From NCBI RefSeq assembly GCF_023639785.1, contig NZ_CP098325.1, positions 682,001 through 746,000 on the forward strand: a DNA stretch of 64,000 nt. The letters are read 5' to 3'. Shown one piece after another: positions 20,041 to 31,570 of the stretch. The notes under the pieces were generated by a model. It worked only from the letters and a program-made list of their open reading frames with translations. It ran no database searches and was not told where the DNA came from. Origin of the DNA: Leclercia adecarboxylata. GTDB lineage: Bacteria > Pseudomonadota > Gammaproteobacteria > Enterobacterales > Enterobacteriaceae. Positions within the stretch are counted from its first letter, which is position 1. The number at the start of each line of letters is the position of its first letter. The translations under genes and the position numbers were made by a program.

Positions 20041-20888
20041 TACGATGCGACTGCTTCGTTCTCACCTAAGTCCTGGTGCCGGTTCGAAGGCTGCATAAAG
20101 TACGCTTTATCTTCCCAGCGCAGGCAGGTAAGTTCACCGCCCCAGCAGCAACCCGTATCCAGCCCATAAATGCCTTCAGGCGTGCCTTTCCCTTCCAGCG
20201 ATGCCCAGTGTCCAAAGATCACGCTGTACTGGTCCGTCACCGGACCGGGGATAGCGAACCAGGGTTTGAGCGGAGTGGGCGCATTTTCCGGCACATCCTT
20301 ACAGTACATATCCAGCTGACCGTTCGGGAAACAGTAGCGCATGCGGGTAAAGGCGTTCGTAATAAAACGCAGGCGCGCAACGCCGCTAAGATCTGTGCTC
20401 CAGTTATTGGGCATGTCGCCATACATGGCATCCAGGAAAAACGGGTAGGAGTCGCTGGCGAGCACCGCTTCAACGTCACGGGCGCACTCTTTTGCGGTTT
20501 GCAGATCCCACTGCGGAGTAATACCCGCGTGCGCCATAACCAGTTTCTTCTCTTCGTCGATCTGCAGCAGCGGCAGGCGACGCAGCCAGTTAATCAGCTC
20601 ATCGGCGTCAGGCGCATCCAGCAACGGGGTGATCCTGTCTTTCGGTTTATTACGGCTGATCCCGGCATAGACGGCCAGCAGATGCAGGTCGTGGTTACCA
20701 AGGACGATCCGTACGCTGTCACCCAGTGATTTAACATAGCGCAGCACTTCCAGCGAGCCAGGACCGCGGGCAACCAGATCGCCCGTTAGCCACAGCGTGT
20801 CTGTACCGGGGGTAAAATCCACCTGCTTTAACAATGCGATCAGTTCATCGTAGCAACCGTGAACGTCGCCAATGAGATATGTAGACAT
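20040..20888 (-). CDS. apaH: Bis(5'-nucleosyl)-tetraphosphatase, symmetrical
   Basis: 282-residue metallophosphatase. Its motifs are GDVHGCYDE (residues 7-15), [10 protein letters not shown] and GNHDLH, with the later His in AHAG. It splits Ap4A into two ADP and removes Np4N caps from RNA 5' ends. apaG lies 2 bp upstream, so it is the last gene of the surA-pdxA-rsmA-apaG-apaH string, all on the minus strand. Confidence 0.97.
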   Translation of the reverse strand: MSTYLIGDVHGCYDELIALLKQVDFTPGTDTLWLTGDLVARGPGSLEVLRYVKSLGDSVRIVLGNHDLHLLAVYAGISRNKPKDRITPLLDAPDADELINWLRRLPLLQIDEEKKLVMAHAGITPQWDLQTAKECARDVEAVLASDSYPFFLDAMYGDMPNNWSTDLSGVARLRFITNAFTRMRYCFPNGQLDMYCKDVPENAPTPLKPWFAIPGPVTDQYSVIFGHWASLEGKGTPEGIYGLDTGCCWGGELTCLRWEDKAYFMQPSNRHQDLGENEAVAS

Positions 20889-20890
20889 GT

Positions 20891-21268
20891 TTAGTGAATG
20901 AGTGTTGGTACAGCCAGACGGAAAACAGGAATGGCAATGCGGAATGCATTACCCTCGGCATCGACCATTTCATAATGGCCCTGCATGGTACCCAGCGGCG
21001 TTTCGATGACCGCACCGCTGGTGTACTGATACTCTTCGCCGGGCGCGATGTGCGGCTGTTCACCCACAACACCTTCGCCCTGCACTTCAATTTCACGACC
21101 ATTGCCGTTGGTGATAAGCCAGTAACGCCCCAGCAGCTGCACAGGGGTTCGCCCGAGATTGCGAATGGTCACGGTGTAAGCAAAAACAAAACGTTCTTCA
21201 TCCGGCGTGGATTGAGACTCAATATAAAGGCTTTGCACCTGAACACATACGCGGGGCGAATTAATCAT
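20891..21268 (-). CDS. apaG: ApaG protein (Co2+/Mg2+ efflux family name)
   Basis: 125 residues, one immunoglobulin-like beta-sandwich domain. Typical segments are [20 protein letters not shown] and the [22 protein letters not shown] loop with the pyrophosphate-binding style glycines. The biochemical role remains unsettled; a link to Mg2+/Co2+ resistance comes from Salmonella CorD. It sits between rsmA and apaH with gaps of 3 and 2 bp. Confidence 0.95.
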   Translation of the reverse strand: MINSPRVCVQVQSLYIESQSTPDEERFVFAYTVTIRNLGRTPVQLLGRYWLITNGNGREIEVQGEGVVGEQPHIAPGEEYQYTSGAVIETPLGTMQGHYEMVDAEGNAFRIAIPVFRLAVPTLIH

Positions 21269-21271
21269 GGC

Positions 21272-22093
21272 TTAGCTCTCCTTCGGCGGCGCTTTTTCAC
21301 TGATGTAATTAGCCAGCTTGCAGTACTGTTCTACGGAAATGTTCTCCGCACGCATTGCCGGGTCGATACCCAACTCGGCTAACACTTCAACGGTAAACAG
21401 ATTGCCAAGGCTGTTACGAATCGTTTTACGGCGCTGGTTAAAGGCTTCGGTGGTGATACGGCTCAGCACGCGCAGATCTTTGACCGGATACGGCTTCGTT
21501 TTATGCGGCACCAGGCGCACAACCGCAGAGTCAACTTTCGGCGGCGGCGTAAACGCAGATGGCGGTACTTCGAGTACCGGGATCACGTTACAGTAATACT
21601 GTGCCATCACGCTTAAACGACCATACGCTTTACTGTTCGGCCCTGCAACCAGTCGATTGACGACCTCTTTTTGCAACATAAAGTGCATGTCGGCAATGGC
21701 ATCAGTATAGCTAAACAGGTGGAACATCAGCGGCGTGGAGATGTTATACGGCAGGTTGCCGAAAACGCGCAGCGGCTGACCCATTTTCTCCGACAGTTCG
21801 CCGAAGTTCATGGTCATGGCATCCTGCTGATAAATCGTCAGCTTTGGCCCAAGGAACGGGTGCGTCTGCAGGCGCGCTGCCAGATCGCGGTCCAGTTCGA
21901 TGACGGTCAGTTCATCGAGGCGCTCGCCAACCGGTTCAGTCAGTGCCGCCAGACCCGGCCCGATCTCGACCATCGCCTGGCCTTTTTGTGGATTAATAGC
22001 CGAAACAATACTTTCGATCACGAACTGATCGTTGAGGAAGTTTTGCCCGAAACGTTTACGGGCTAAATGGCCCTGGTGGACGCGATTATTCAT
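21272..22093 (-). CDS. rsmA: 16S rRNA (adenine1518-N6/adenine1519-N6)-dimethyltransferase
   Basis: 273 residues. The SAM-binding motif I is [14 protein letters not shown] (about residues 42-55) and the catalytic NLPYNIS lies at about 113. The N-terminal [13 protein letters not shown] is characteristic of KsgA/RsmA. It dimethylates two adjacent adenines in helix 45 of 16S rRNA late in small-subunit assembly; loss gives kasugamycin resistance. The ATG overlaps the pdxA stop by 4 bp (ATGA). Confidence 0.98.
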   Translation of the reverse strand: MNNRVHQGHLARKRFGQNFLNDQFVIESIVSAINPQKGQAMVEIGPGLAALTEPVGERLDELTVIELDRDLAARLQTHPFLGPKLTIYQQDAMTMNFGELSEKMGQPLRVFGNLPYNISTPLMFHLFSYTDAIADMHFMLQKEVVNRLVAGPNSKAYGRLSVMAQYYCNVIPVLEVPPSAFTPPPKVDSAVVRLVPHKTKPYPVKDLRVLSRITTEAFNQRRKTIRNSLGNLFTVEVLAELGIDPAMRAENISVEQYCKLANYISEKAPPKES

Positions 22094-23076
22094 TGAGTAT
22101 TAACAATCATTTTGATGGCGAGATTAAGCGCCGTAATAAAACTGCCGACATCTGCTTTTCCCTGGCCTGCCAAATCAAGCGCAGTACCATGGTCAACAGA
22201 AGTACGAATAAAGGGTAAACCGAGGGTGATATTCACCCCGCGGCCAAAGCCCTGGTATTTTAGCACGGGAAGGCCCTGATCGTGGTACATCGCCAGCACG
22301 GCGTCAGCATTCCCGAGATATTTCGGCTGGAAAAGGGTATCCGCAGGCAGCGGCCCGCTGAGATGCATCCCCTGCGCACGCATCTCGTCCAGTACCGGAA
22401 TGATGGTGTCGATCTCTTCCATTCCCATATGTCCGCCTTCGCCCGCGTGCGGATTCAGGCCACATACCAGCACATGCGGATCGGCTATACCGAATTTGGT
22501 GCGTAGGTCGTGATGCAGAATGGCGATGACGTCACGCAGCAGATCCGGCGTAATGGCCTCGGAAACGGCTTTGATCGGCAGGTGCGTAGTGGCCAGAGCA
22601 ACCCGCAGCTCCTCGGTGGCCAGCATCATCACCACTTTAGGGCTGTGCGAACGTTCTTCAAAAAATTCGGTATGACCGGTAAAGGCCACGCCGGCATCGT
22701 TGATCACCCCTTTATGAACGGGGCCTGTGATCAGCGCGGCAAATTCCCCGCTCAGACAGCCATCGCAGGCGCGCGCCAGGGTCTCCACCACATAATGGCC
22801 ATTCTCAGTGCTTAGTTGTCCTGGGATAACCGGGGCACGAAGCGGAATGGGTAACAGCGTTAAGGTACCCGCTTGCTGGGGGAGGGGGGCGTTCTCTGCC
22901 TGATACGGCAGAAGCGTGAGCGGCAGGTTAAGCTGCTGCGCCCGCGCTTTGAGTACGCTGGCATCGGCACAGACAACCAGTTCGACCGGCCAGCTGCGCT
23001 GGGCAAGCTGGACGACCAGGTCGGGACCAATCCCGGCGGGTTCGCCGGGAGTGATGACAACACGATGCGTTTTCAT
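22090..23076 (-). CDS. pdxA: 4-hydroxythreonine-4-phosphate dehydrogenase
   Basis: 328 residues from the ATG at 23076; a longer frame begins inside surA but the family starts at [18 protein letters not shown]. The metal-binding histidines can be placed in [20 protein letters not shown] and [11 protein letters not shown]. It oxidises 4-phosphohydroxy-threonine on the pyridoxal phosphate route. Stop and start are shared with the surA stop as TAATG, so translation is coupled. Confidence 0.97.
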   Translation of the reverse strand: MKTHRVVITPGEPAGIGPDLVVQLAQRSWPVELVVCADASVLKARAQQLNLPLTLLPYQAENAPLPQQAGTLTLLPIPLRAPVIPGQLSTENGHYVVETLARACDGCLSGEFAALITGPVHKGVINDAGVAFTGHTEFFEERSHSPKVVMMLATEELRVALATTHLPIKAVSEAITPDLLRDVIAILHHDLRTKFGIADPHVLVCGLNPHAGEGGHMGMEEIDTIIPVLDEMRAQGMHLSGPLPADTLFQPKYLGNADAVLAMYHDQGLPVLKYQGFGRGVNITLGLPFIRTSVDHGTALDLAGQGKADVGSFITALNLAIKMIVNTQ

Positions 23077-24362
23077 TAGTTGCTCAGAACTTTGACGTAG
23101 GCGCTGGCGCGTTGCTCCTGCATCCATGTCGCGGCTTCTTCAGAGAACTTACGGTTGAACAGCATGCGATATGCGCGATCCTTTTGCGCCGCATCGGTTT
23201 TATCCACATTGCGGGTGTCCAGCAGCTCGATCAGGTGCCAGCCAAAGGTAGAGTGAACCGGTTCGCTCAGCTGACCTTTGTTCATTTTCATCAGCGCATC
23301 GCGGAAGGCCGGATCGTAAATATCCGCTGCCGCCCAGCCCAGATCGCCGCCCTGATTCGCTGAACCCGGATCCTGTGAGAACTCTTTCGCCGCGTTAGCG
23401 AAGGAGGTTTTACCGCTGCGGATGTCAGCGGCAATCTGCTGCAGTTTCGCCCGCGCCTGATCGTCAGTCATCAGCGGGGAAGGTTTCAGCAGAATGTGAC
23501 GGGCATGCACTTCAGTAACCGAGATGCTCTGGCTCTGGCCGCGCAGATCGTTCACTTTCAGAATGTGGAAGCCAACGCCGGAACGGATTGGGCCCACGAT
23601 ATCGCCTTTTTTCGCCGTGCTCAGCGCCTGGGCAAAGATTGATGGCAGCTCCTGGATACGACCCCAGCCCATCTGGCCGCCTTTCAGCGCCTGCTGGTCA
23701 GCTGAATAGGTGATTGCCAGCTTACCGAAATCACCGCCGTTACGCGCCTGATCGACGATAGAGCGGGCCTGGCTTTCCGCCTCGGCGACCTGGTCAGAGG
23801 AGGGGTTTTCTGACAGCGGGATCAGGATGTGGCTCAGGTTCAGTTCGGTGCTGGCATCGTTCTGATTACCGACCTGTTTGGCCAGGGTCTCCACTTCCTG
23901 CGGCAGGATGGTGACGCGACGACGCACTTCGTTATTACGCACTTCTGAAATCAGCATCTCTTTGCGGATCTGATTACGGTAGGTGGAATAGCTGATGCCG
24001 TCATAGGCCAGACGGCTGCGCATCTGGTCGGTGGACATATTGTTCTGCTTCGCTATGTTGGCGATAGCCTGATCGAGCTGCTCATCAGAGATCTTCACAC
24101 CCATCTTCTGACCCATCTGCAGAACGATCTGATCCATGATCAGACGTTCAAGGATCTGATGACGCAACGTGGAATCATCCGGAAGTTGCTGACCTGCCTG
24201 ACCCGCGTTGAGCTTCACAGACTGCATTAAACCATCAACGTCGCTCTCAAGTACCACACCGTTGTTCACAACGGCAGCGACTTTGTCGACAACCTGTGGG
24301 GCCGCGAAGCTGGTATTCGCGACCATAGCGATACCGAGCAGCAGCGTTTTCCAGTTCTTCAT
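23076..24362 (-). CDS. surA: Periplasmic chaperone / peptidyl-prolyl isomerase SurA
   Basis: 428 residues. The signal peptide ends in NTSFA before [21 protein letters not shown]. The N-terminal chaperone region is followed by two parvulin domains (about residues 171-272, [11 protein letters not shown]; and 282-382, [11 protein letters not shown]) and a C-terminal helix. SurA escorts outer-membrane proteins, LptD among them, through the periplasm. Its gene lies 53 bp downstream of lptD in the same direction. Confidence 0.98.
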   Translation of the reverse strand: MKNWKTLLLGIAMVANTSFAAPQVVDKVAAVVNNGVVLESDVDGLMQSVKLNAGQAGQQLPDDSTLRHQILERLIMDQIVLQMGQKMGVKISDEQLDQAIANIAKQNNMSTDQMRSRLAYDGISYSTYRNQIRKEMLISEVRNNEVRRRVTILPQEVETLAKQVGNQNDASTELNLSHILIPLSENPSSDQVAEAESQARSIVDQARNGGDFGKLAITYSADQQALKGGQMGWGRIQELPSIFAQALSTAKKGDIVGPIRSGVGFHILKVNDLRGQSQSISVTEVHARHILLKPSPLMTDDQARAKLQQIAADIRSGKTSFANAAKEFSQDPGSANQGGDLGWAAADIYDPAFRDALMKMNKGQLSEPVHSTFGWHLIELLDTRNVDKTDAAQKDRAYRMLFNRKFSEEAATWMQEQRASAYVKVLSN

Positions 24363-24415
24363 ACTTTTTCCATATCAATTAACCGCAAAGCGGATTACGT
24401 GTTAAATCAAGTACA

Positions 24416-26764
24416 TCATAAGGAACTACGGTACGGCAGAATCGGTGAGCGCAGCATCTGCTGAGTACCCAGACCATAGTTGGAGCTCAGGCCACGCAGC
24501 TCGATGTTAAAGCCGATGACGTTATCGTATTCACTCTGCCCTTTGTCAGGATCCCAGCCATTCAGCTTACGCTCATAACCAACGCGGATCGCGTAACAGC
24601 AGGAGTTGTACTGCAGACCCAGCATCTGATCCGCTGACTTACTCTGATTGGTGTCAAAGTAGTATGCCCCCACAACTGACCAGCGATCGGCAATTGGCCA
24701 GCTTGCCGTGCCACCCACCTGCGAAATGCCTTCTTTGTACTGTTCGGCCGTCGAGAAGTTAGGTAACGTTGCCTGGATATACTCCGGGCTGGCATAACGG
24801 TAGCTCAGCTGAACCATACGGTCTTCGTCACGACGATACTCTACGGTTGCACTGCTGGTAGCAATGTTATCCAGACGCGTATCGTACTGCAGACCGCCAC
24901 GCAGCCCCCAGCGATCCGTCATGCGCCAGTAGGTATCTCCCGCCCAGACCAGAGAGCCGGTTTTGTCGTCTTTCTCCCAGTTGATGTAGTCATCGCCAGT
25001 ACGCGATTCGGTGAAATAGTAGATTTGACCAATGGAAGCATTAAAACGTTCAACCGCAGCATCATCAAATACGCGAGTTGTGACACCGGTTGTGACCTGG
25101 TTAGCTGAGGCAATGCGGTCCAGACCACCGTAAGTACGGTCGCGGAACAGGCCGCTATAGTCGGATTGCAGCAGGGAAGAGTCGTAGTTATTGATATTAC
25201 TCTGATCGCGATACGGCACGTACAGGTACTGCGCGCGCGGCTCCAGCGTCTGGGTCCAACCCTCGCTCCAGTTCATGTCGCGCTCGAAGATGAGCTTACC
25301 GTCCATTTTGAACTGCGGCAGCGTACGGTTAACGGACTCTTCCAGATGGGTGCCGTTATTCGCGTTGTACGTCTCCAGATTATCCTGCTGATAGTGGGTC
25401 GCCATCAGCTTCACTTCGGTATCCAGGCTCGCCCAGTCGTTGGATACCGGCAGGTTTATGGTCGGCTCAAGGTGAATACGCGTCGCTTCCGGCATGTCGG
25501 AGTTGGTGTTCACGAAATGCACGGCCTGGCCGTAAATGCGGGTATCAAAGGGCCCCACGTCATTCTGGTACCAGTTGACGTCCAGCTGTGGTTCCGCACC
25601 GTAGGTGCTGGCGTTCTGGCTGCTGAACACCTGGAACTGACGGGTCGATACGGTGGCATCAAAGTTTTTGACCGCATAACCTGCGCTGAAGATCTGCGTG
25701 GCGTAGCCGTCGGTACTGGAACCGTATTTCGAGGTAAAGTCGTTAAAATAGTAAGGATCGCTGACCTTGGTGTAGTTGACGTTAAAACGCCACACCTGAT
25801 CCATTACCCCGGCATGTTGCCAGTAGTATAACCAGCGGTGTTTATCGCCTTCCGTTGGGTGTTCATCCTGGAAGACCTTATCGGACGGCAGATAGTCCAG
25901 CTCCATCAGACCTTCACCCGCCTGCGTCAGGTAGCGGAACTCGTTCTCCCACATGATGTTGCCGCGCTTGTGGATATAGTGCGGCGTGATCGTGGCGTCC
26001 ATGTTGGGCGCGATGTTCCAGTAGTACGGCAGGTAGAACTCAAAATAGTTTGAGGTGCTGTACTTGGCGTTCGGGATCAGGAAGCCGGAGCGACGTTTAT
26101 CGCCCACGGGCAATTGCAGATACGGGCTGTAGAAGACCGGCACCGGGCCGAGCTTAAAGCGGGCGTTCCAGATCTCCGCCACCTGCTCTTCGCGGTCGTG
26201 GATCACTTCGCTACCGACCACGCTCCAGGTATCCGAGCCAGGCAGGCAGGAGGTAAAGGTCCCGTTCTCCAGAATGGTGTAGCGGTTTTCACCGCGCTGT
26301 TTCATCAGATCGGCTTTACCGCGCCCCTGACGGCCTACCATCTGGTAATCACCTTCCCAGACGTTAGTGTCCTTGGTATTCAGGTTTGACCAGGCTTTCG
26401 GACCTTTCAGGATGACCTGATTATCGTCATAGTGCACATTACCCAGCGCATCCACCGTTCGTACCGGTTCAGCTGCGCCTTCTGGCTGTTTCTGGTGCAA
26501 CTGAACTTCATCGGCCTGCAAGCGGCTGTTGCCCTGGTTAATATCCACATTACCGCTAAACACGGCGTCGTCAGGATAGTTCCCTTTCGCGTTGTCAGCG
26601 GTGATGGTAACCGGTAGCGTGTTCGTATCACCCTGAACCAGCGGGCGATCATAGCTGGGAATACCCAGCATACATTGCGAGGCGAGATCGGCTGCCAGAC
26701 CCTGTTGACTATACAGAGCCGTAGCTATCATCGTGGCCAGGAGGGTGGGGATACGTTTTTTCAT
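24416..26764 (-). CDS. lptD: LPS-assembly protein LptD
   Basis: 782 residues. After a signal peptide ending LAA, the mature chain starts DLASQC. The N-terminal beta-jellyroll (LPS slide; [13 protein letters not shown] region) leads to a 26-strand barrel. The four cysteines that form the interlocked disulfides are present: about Cys31, Cys173 (FTSCLPGS) and the pair in [13 protein letters not shown]. With LptE it inserts LPS into the outer leaflet. The 239-bp gap to djlA should contain its promoter, which in E. coli is sigma-E controlled; I did not find a clear sigma-E motif. Confidence 0.98.
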   Translation of the reverse strand: MKKRIPTLLATMIATALYSQQGLAADLASQCMLGIPSYDRPLVQGDTNTLPVTITADNAKGNYPDDAVFSGNVDINQGNSRLQADEVQLHQKQPEGAAEPVRTVDALGNVHYDDNQVILKGPKAWSNLNTKDTNVWEGDYQMVGRQGRGKADLMKQRGENRYTILENGTFTSCLPGSDTWSVVGSEVIHDREEQVAEIWNARFKLGPVPVFYSPYLQLPVGDKRRSGFLIPNAKYSTSNYFEFYLPYYWNIAPNMDATITPHYIHKRGNIMWENEFRYLTQAGEGLMELDYLPSDKVFQDEHPTEGDKHRWLYYWQHAGVMDQVWRFNVNYTKVSDPYYFNDFTSKYGSSTDGYATQIFSAGYAVKNFDATVSTRQFQVFSSQNASTYGAEPQLDVNWYQNDVGPFDTRIYGQAVHFVNTNSDMPEATRIHLEPTINLPVSNDWASLDTEVKLMATHYQQDNLETYNANNGTHLEESVNRTLPQFKMDGKLIFERDMNWSEGWTQTLEPRAQYLYVPYRDQSNINNYDSSLLQSDYSGLFRDRTYGGLDRIASANQVTTGVTTRVFDDAAVERFNASIGQIYYFTESRTGDDYINWEKDDKTGSLVWAGDTYWRMTDRWGLRGGLQYDTRLDNIATSSATVEYRRDEDRMVQLSYRYASPEYIQATLPNFSTAEQYKEGISQVGGTASWPIADRWSVVGAYYFDTNQSKSADQMLGLQYNSCCYAIRVGYERKLNGWDPDKGQSEYDNVIGFNIELRGLSSNYGLGTQQMLRSPILPYRSSL

Positions 26765-27003
26765 ACGTTTTATTTATTGTTCCGTCATCAGTGGCTTATC
26801 GCTGGCAAACGGTCAGAGACTATCTTACTCATCATCACAGTGCTAGCGTTAATCCTGCCCGTAAACGCGCCGTGGTGATAGGCGCGTTATTGAATGACGA
26901 GTATGATAATGCAAATTATAGGCGATGTCCTTCACTTGACCGTGGCCAGGCCAACGGAATGATGGCGTTGCGCGGGTCAAATACATCACCATTTGGGGAG
27001 TAT

Positions 27004-27822
27004 ATGCAGTATTGGGGAAAAATTATCGGCGTTGCGTTCGCTTTACTGATGGGCGCGGGCTTCTGGGGCATCGTTCTGGGGCTGCTTATCGGCCATATGT
27101 TTGATAAAGCAAGAAGTCGTAAGATGGCCTGGTTCGCCAACCAGCGTGAACGCCAGGCGCTTTTTTTTGCGACCACGTTCGAGGTTATGGGGCATCTGAC
27201 CAAATCGAAAGGGCGGGTGACCGAGGCTGACATCCACATCGCCAGCCAGTTTATGGATCGTATGAACCTGCACGGTGATTCCCGGGCGGCGGCGCAACAC
27301 GCCTTTCGTACCGGCAAGGCGGATAACTATCCTCTGCGCGAAAAAATGCGTCAGTTCCGCAGCATCTGCTTCGGACGCTTCGACTTAATTCGGATGTTTC
27401 TGGAGATTCAAATCCAGGCGGCGTTTGCCGACGGATCGCTCCACCCGAACGAACGTGAGGTGCTCTACGTCATTGCGGAAGAGCTGGGCATCTCCCGTAC
27501 CCAGTTCGATCAGTTCCTGCGCATGATGCAGGGCGGGGCGCAGTTTGGTGGCGGCTATCAGCAACAGCAGGCGGGCGGTGGCGGCTGGCAGCAGGCGCAG
27601 CGCGGGCCAACCCTGGAGGATGCCTGTAACGTGCTGGGCGTGAAGCCGACCGATGAGCCAACGACCATCAAGCGTGCCTACCGTAAGCTGATGAGCGAGC
27701 ATCATCCGGATAAGCTGGTGGCGAAAGGGTTACCGCCAGAGATGATGGAGATGGCAAAGCAAAAAGCGCAGGAAATTCAGAAAGCGTACGAGCTCATTAA
27801 AGAGCAGAAGGGCTTTAAGTAA
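27004..27822 (+). CDS. djlA: Co-chaperone DjlA (membrane-anchored DnaJ-like)
   Basis: 272 residues from ATG 27004, with GGGGAG at 26995-27000; the frame stays open upstream but the family starts at [13 protein letters not shown]. One N-terminal hydrophobic segment (residues 6-31) is followed by a TerB-like domain and a Gly/Gln-rich linker ([14 protein letters not shown]). A C-terminal J domain carries HHPDKL in place of the usual HPD-containing loop. It recruits DnaK at the inner membrane and influences Rcs signalling. Confidence 0.96.
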   Translation: MQYWGKIIGVAFALLMGAGFWGIVLGLLIGHMFDKARSRKMAWFANQRERQALFFATTFEVMGHLTKSKGRVTEADIHIASQFMDRMNLHGDSRAAAQHAFRTGKADNYPLREKMRQFRSICFGRFDLIRMFLEIQIQAAFADGSLHPNEREVLYVIAEELGISRTQFDQFLRMMQGGAQFGGGYQQQQAGGGGWQQAQRGPTLEDACNVLGVKPTDEPTTIKRAYRKLMSEHHPDKLVAKGLPPEMMEMAKQKAQEIQKAYELIKEQKGFK

Positions 27823-27830
27823 GGTGGTAT

Positions 27831-27856
27831 GCCCGGCGAGCGTTGCGCTGCCGGGC
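27831..27856. repeat. REP-type hairpin between djlA and rluA
   Basis: GCCCGGC (27831-27837) pairs with GCCGGGC (27850-27856); inside, AGCG pairs with CGCT around TTG. A single bulged G between the stems is typical of REP units. It lies between converging genes and has no T-tract. Confidence 0.7.
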
Positions 27857-27862
27857 AATCGG

Positions 27863-28522
27863 TCAGAAGTCCGCCGGTGCCTTAAAGGTCATCGGCGTGC
27901 CATATTCCGGATGGGTGATGGTGAGCATCTCAGCGTGCAGCTGCAGACGCGGCGCCATGGACAGAGCCTCTGGTGTGGCATAAAAGCGATCCCCCAGAAT
28001 CGGATGGCCCAGCGCCAGCATATGCACGCGCAGCTGGTGCGAGCGGCCGGTAATCGGTTTTAGCCGCACGCGGGCGCTGTTATCCGCTGCGTACTCCAGC
28101 ACTTCATATTCGGTTTGTGCCGCCTTGCCGGTTTCATAGCAGACCTTCTGCTTCGGGCGATTCGGCCAGTCGCAGATAAGTGGCAGGTCAACCAGTCCTT
28201 CAGACGGCTGCGGATGGCCCCAGACGCGCGCAAGGTACTGCTTCTTCGGCTCACGCTCACGAAACTGACGCTTCAGCTCGCGTTCTGCCGCCTTGGTCAG
28301 CGCCACCACAATCACACCGCTGGTCGCCATGTCCAGACGGTGGACCGACTCCGCCTGCGGATAATCGCGCTGAACGCGCGTCATCACGCTGTCTTTGTGC
28401 TCATCCAGTCTGCCGGGCACGGACAACAAGCCGCTCGGCTTGTTGACCACCATAATGTGCTCATCCTGATACAGGATGACCAGCCATGGATCCTGTGGCG
28501 GATTGTAGGGTTCCATCAACAT
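27863..28522 (-). CDS. rluA: 23S rRNA pseudouridine(746)/tRNA pseudouridine(32) synthase
   Basis: 219 residues, the RluA family core. The catalytic aspartate is in VHRLDMATSGV (about residues 61-71) and the motif RLKPITGRSHQLRVHM follows. It converts U746 of 23S rRNA and U32 of several tRNAs to pseudouridine. It lies 12 bp downstream of rapA in the same direction, so the two may be co-transcribed. Confidence 0.97.
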   Translation of the reverse strand: MLMEPYNPPQDPWLVILYQDEHIMVVNKPSGLLSVPGRLDEHKDSVMTRVQRDYPQAESVHRLDMATSGVIVVALTKAAERELKRQFREREPKKQYLARVWGHPQPSEGLVDLPLICDWPNRPKQKVCYETGKAAQTEYEVLEYAADNSARVRLKPITGRSHQLRVHMLALGHPILGDRFYATPEALSMAPRLQLHAEMLTITHPEYGTPMTFKAPADF

Positions 28523-28534
28523 GTTTCGCTCCGC

Positions 28535-31441
28535 TTACTGATGCGTCACAACGATAAGGCGCAGCGCATCCAGACGCCATCCCGCCTGATTAAGGCTCTC
28601 AAGCACCTGCTGACGATTGGTTTCAATCGCCGCCAGTTCGTCGTCACGAATATTCGGATTAACCGCACGCAGCGCCTCCAGACGTGACAGCTCTGCCGAC
28701 AGTTTTTCATCCGCTTCGCTACGCGCTGCTTCAATCAGGGCACGCGCCGCCTTCTCGATCTGAGGTTCACCCTGCTGCAGAATGGTATACACGTCCTGCT
28801 GCACCGCGTTAACCAGCTTGCTGCCGGTATGGCGATTCACCGCGCTCAGCTGACGGTTAAAGCTTTCAAACTCGACCTGTGCCGCCAGGTTGGTGCCGTT
28901 CTTATCCAACAGCAGACGCACGGGTGTTGCCGGCAGGAAGCGGTTGAGCTGGAGCTGTTTCGGCGCCTGGGCTTCAACCACGTAGATCAGCTCCAGCAGC
29001 AGGGTGCCGACCGGCAGCGCCTTGTTCTTCAGCAGTGAAATGGTGCTGCTGCCGGTGTCACCGGAGAGGATCAGATCCAGACCGTTGCGGATCAGCGGAT
29101 GTTCCCAGGTAATGAACTGCGCATCTTCGCGGGAGAGGGCGACATCACGCTCAAAGGTGATGGTGCAGCCATCTTCCGGCAGGCCCGGGAAGTCCGGCAC
29201 CAGCATATGGTCAGACGGGGTCAGCACAATCATGTTCTCGCCGCGGTCGTCCTGGTTGATACCGACGATATCAAACAGGTTCATGGCGAAGCTAATCAGG
29301 CTGGTATCGTCATCCTGCTCTTCAATGCTCTCTGCCAGCCGCTGGGCCTTCTCGCCGCCGTTAGAGTGGATCTCCAGCAGACGGTCGCGGCCCTGCTCCA
29401 GCTGCGCTTTCAGGGCTTCATGCTGTTCACGGCTGGCTTTGATCAGATCGTCGAAACCGTCGGTGTTTTCCGGAGAGGCGAGATAGCCTGTTAACTCGCT
29501 GTGCACGCTGTCGTAAATGGTACGGCCGGTCGGGCAGGTGTGCTCAAACGCATCCAGCCCTTCATGGAACCAGCGCACCAGTACGGACTGAGCGGTTTTT
29601 TCCAGGTACGGGACGTGGATCTGAATGTCATGCGCCTGGCCGATACGATCCAGACGGCCGATACGCTGCTCCAGCAGATCCGGGTTGAACGGTAAATCGA
29701 ACATGACCAGACGGCTGGCGAACTGGAAGTTACGCCCTTCGGAGCCGATTTCAGAGCAGAGCAGCACCTGCGCGCCGCTGTCCTCTTCGGAGAACCATGC
29801 CGCCGCGCGGTCGCGTTCGATAATGGACATGCCTTCGTGGAACACCGCCGCGCGAATACCTTCCCGCTCGCGCAGCACCTGCTCAAGCTGAAGCGCGGTC
29901 GTGGCTTTGGCGCAGATCACCAGCACCTTCTGGGAACGGTTGGCGGTCAGGTAGCCCATCAGCCACTCCACGCGCGGGTCGAAGTTCCACCAGGTGCCGC
30001 TATCGCCTTCAAACTCCTGATAAATCTGTTCCGGATAGAGCATATCCCTGGCGCGCTCTTCCGCGGTTTTGCGTGCCCCCATGATGCCGGAGACCTTGAT
30101 GGCCGTCTGGTACTGGGTTGGCAGCGGCAGACGGATCGTGTGCAGTTCGCGTTTCGGGAAACCTTTCACCCCATTACGGGTGTTACGGAACAGGACGCGG
30201 CTGGTGCCGTGCCTATCCATCAGCATGGAGACCAGCTCCTGGCGAGCGGCATCGGCGCCGTCACGATCGCTGTTGGCGGTCTGCAGCAGCGGCTCGATAT
30301 CCTGTTCGCCAATCAGCTCGCTCAGGGTGTTCAGCTCCTCGTCGGAGAGGTGCTTGCCTGCCAGCAGCAGGGCCACGGCGTCCGCCACCGGGCGGTAATT
30401 TTTCTGCTCTTCGACAAAAAGGTCAAAATCATGGAAACGGTTTGGATCCAGCAGGCGCAGACGCGCAAAATGGCTCTCCAGACCCAGCTGTTCCGGGGTG
30501 GCGGTCAGCAGCAGCACGCCGGGCACGCGCTCGGCCAGCTGCTCAATGGCCATATATTCGCGGCTCGGGGCATCGAGGTTCCACACCAGATGGTGCGCTT
30601 CATCCACCACCATGATGTCCCATTCGGCATCGCACAGGTGCTCAAGACGCTGCTTGCTGCGGCGAACGAAGTCCAGGGAGCAGATCACCAGCTGTTCGGT
30701 TTCGAACGGGTTATCGGCGTCGTGCTGGGCCTCGGCGTAGCGCTCGTCGTCAAACAGGGAGAAACGCAGGTTGAAGCGACGCAGCATCTCTACCAGCCAC
30801 TGGTGCTGCAGGGTTTCAGGCACCACAATCAGCACGCGCTCGGCAGCGCCGGAGAGCAGCTGCTGGTGCAAAATCATGCCCGCTTCGATGGTTTTACCTA
30901 AACCGACCTCATCCGCCAGCAGGACGCGCGGCGCATGGCGACGGCCCACGTCATGGGCAATGTTCAACTGATGGGGGATCAGGCTGGTGCGCTGGCCGCG
31001 CAGGCCGCTCCACGGCATGCGGTACTGCTCGCTCTGGAACTTACGCGCGCGGTAGCGCAGCGAGAAGCGATCCATGCGGTCAATCTGACCGGCGAACAGG
31101 CGATCCTGAGGTTTGCTGAACACCAGCTTGCTGTCGAGCAGCACTTCGCGCAGCATGACACCCGTCTCGTCGGTATCCAGGCGGGTTCCGATATAGGCGA
31201 GCAGTCCATTCTCTTCTTTTACGTCTTCAATCTTCAGCTGCCAGCCTTCATGGCTGGTAACGGTGTCGCCCGGGTTGAACATCACGCGGGTCACAGGGGA
31301 ATCATTGCGAGCATACAGACGGTTTTCACCGGTGGCGGGGAAAAGGAGAGTCACCATACGCGCATCCAGCGCCACGACAGTTCCTAACCCAAGTTCGCTT
31401 TCTGTGTCGCTGATCCAGCGTTGACCAAGTGTAAAAGGCAT
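28535..31441 (-). CDS. rapA: RNA polymerase-associated ATPase RapA
   Basis: 968 residues, identical in length to the E. coli protein as I recall. SWI2/SNF2 helicase motifs: motif [16 protein letters not shown] near residue 178, motif II DEAHH near 280, and later GSEGRNFQF and [12 protein letters not shown]-terminal Tudor-like domains bind RNA polymerase. RapA recycles the enzyme after transcription. 129 bp separate it from polB upstream. Confidence 0.98.
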   Translation of the reverse strand: MPFTLGQRWISDTESELGLGTVVALDARMVTLLFPATGENRLYARNDSPVTRVMFNPGDTVTSHEGWQLKIEDVKEENGLLAYIGTRLDTDETGVMLREVLLDSKLVFSKPQDRLFAGQIDRMDRFSLRYRARKFQSEQYRMPWSGLRGQRTSLIPHQLNIAHDVGRRHAPRVLLADEVGLGKTIEAGMILHQQLLSGAAERVLIVVPETLQHQWLVEMLRRFNLRFSLFDDERYAEAQHDADNPFETEQLVICSLDFVRRSKQRLEHLCDAEWDIMVVDEAHHLVWNLDAPSREYMAIEQLAERVPGVLLLTATPEQLGLESHFARLRLLDPNRFHDFDLFVEEQKNYRPVADAVALLLAGKHLSDEELNTLSELIGEQDIEPLLQTANSDRDGADAARQELVSMLMDRHGTSRVLFRNTRNGVKGFPKRELHTIRLPLPTQYQTAIKVSGIMGARKTAEERARDMLYPEQIYQEFEGDSGTWWNFDPRVEWLMGYLTANRSQKVLVICAKATTALQLEQVLREREGIRAAVFHEGMSIIERDRAAAWFSEEDSGAQVLLCSEIGSEGRNFQFASRLVMFDLPFNPDLLEQRIGRLDRIGQAHDIQIHVPYLEKTAQSVLVRWFHEGLDAFEHTCPTGRTIYDSVHSELTGYLASPENTDGFDDLIKASREQHEALKAQLEQGRDRLLEIHSNGGEKAQRLAESIEEQDDDTSLISFAMNLFDIVGINQDDRGENMIVLTPSDHMLVPDFPGLPEDGCTITFERDVALSREDAQFITWEHPLIRNGLDLILSGDTGSSTISLLKNKALPVGTLLLELIYVVEAQAPKQLQLNRFLPATPVRLLLDKNGTNLAAQVEFESFNRQLSAVNRHTGSKLVNAVQQDVYTILQQGEPQIEKAARALIEAARSEADEKLSAELSRLEALRAVNPNIRDDELAAIETNRQQVLESLNQAGWRLDALRLIVVTHQ

Positions 31442-31570
31442 ATTTGTTCGGCTCTAATCTTTAATTGCAGGCAATAGTTCAACCACCGTCCAGAAATGGC
31501 GGTAATCGAATAATGGGTCCGGGAATGGAAAGGGCGCTATGGTACTGGATGGCAGCGATTTCGTCACCTG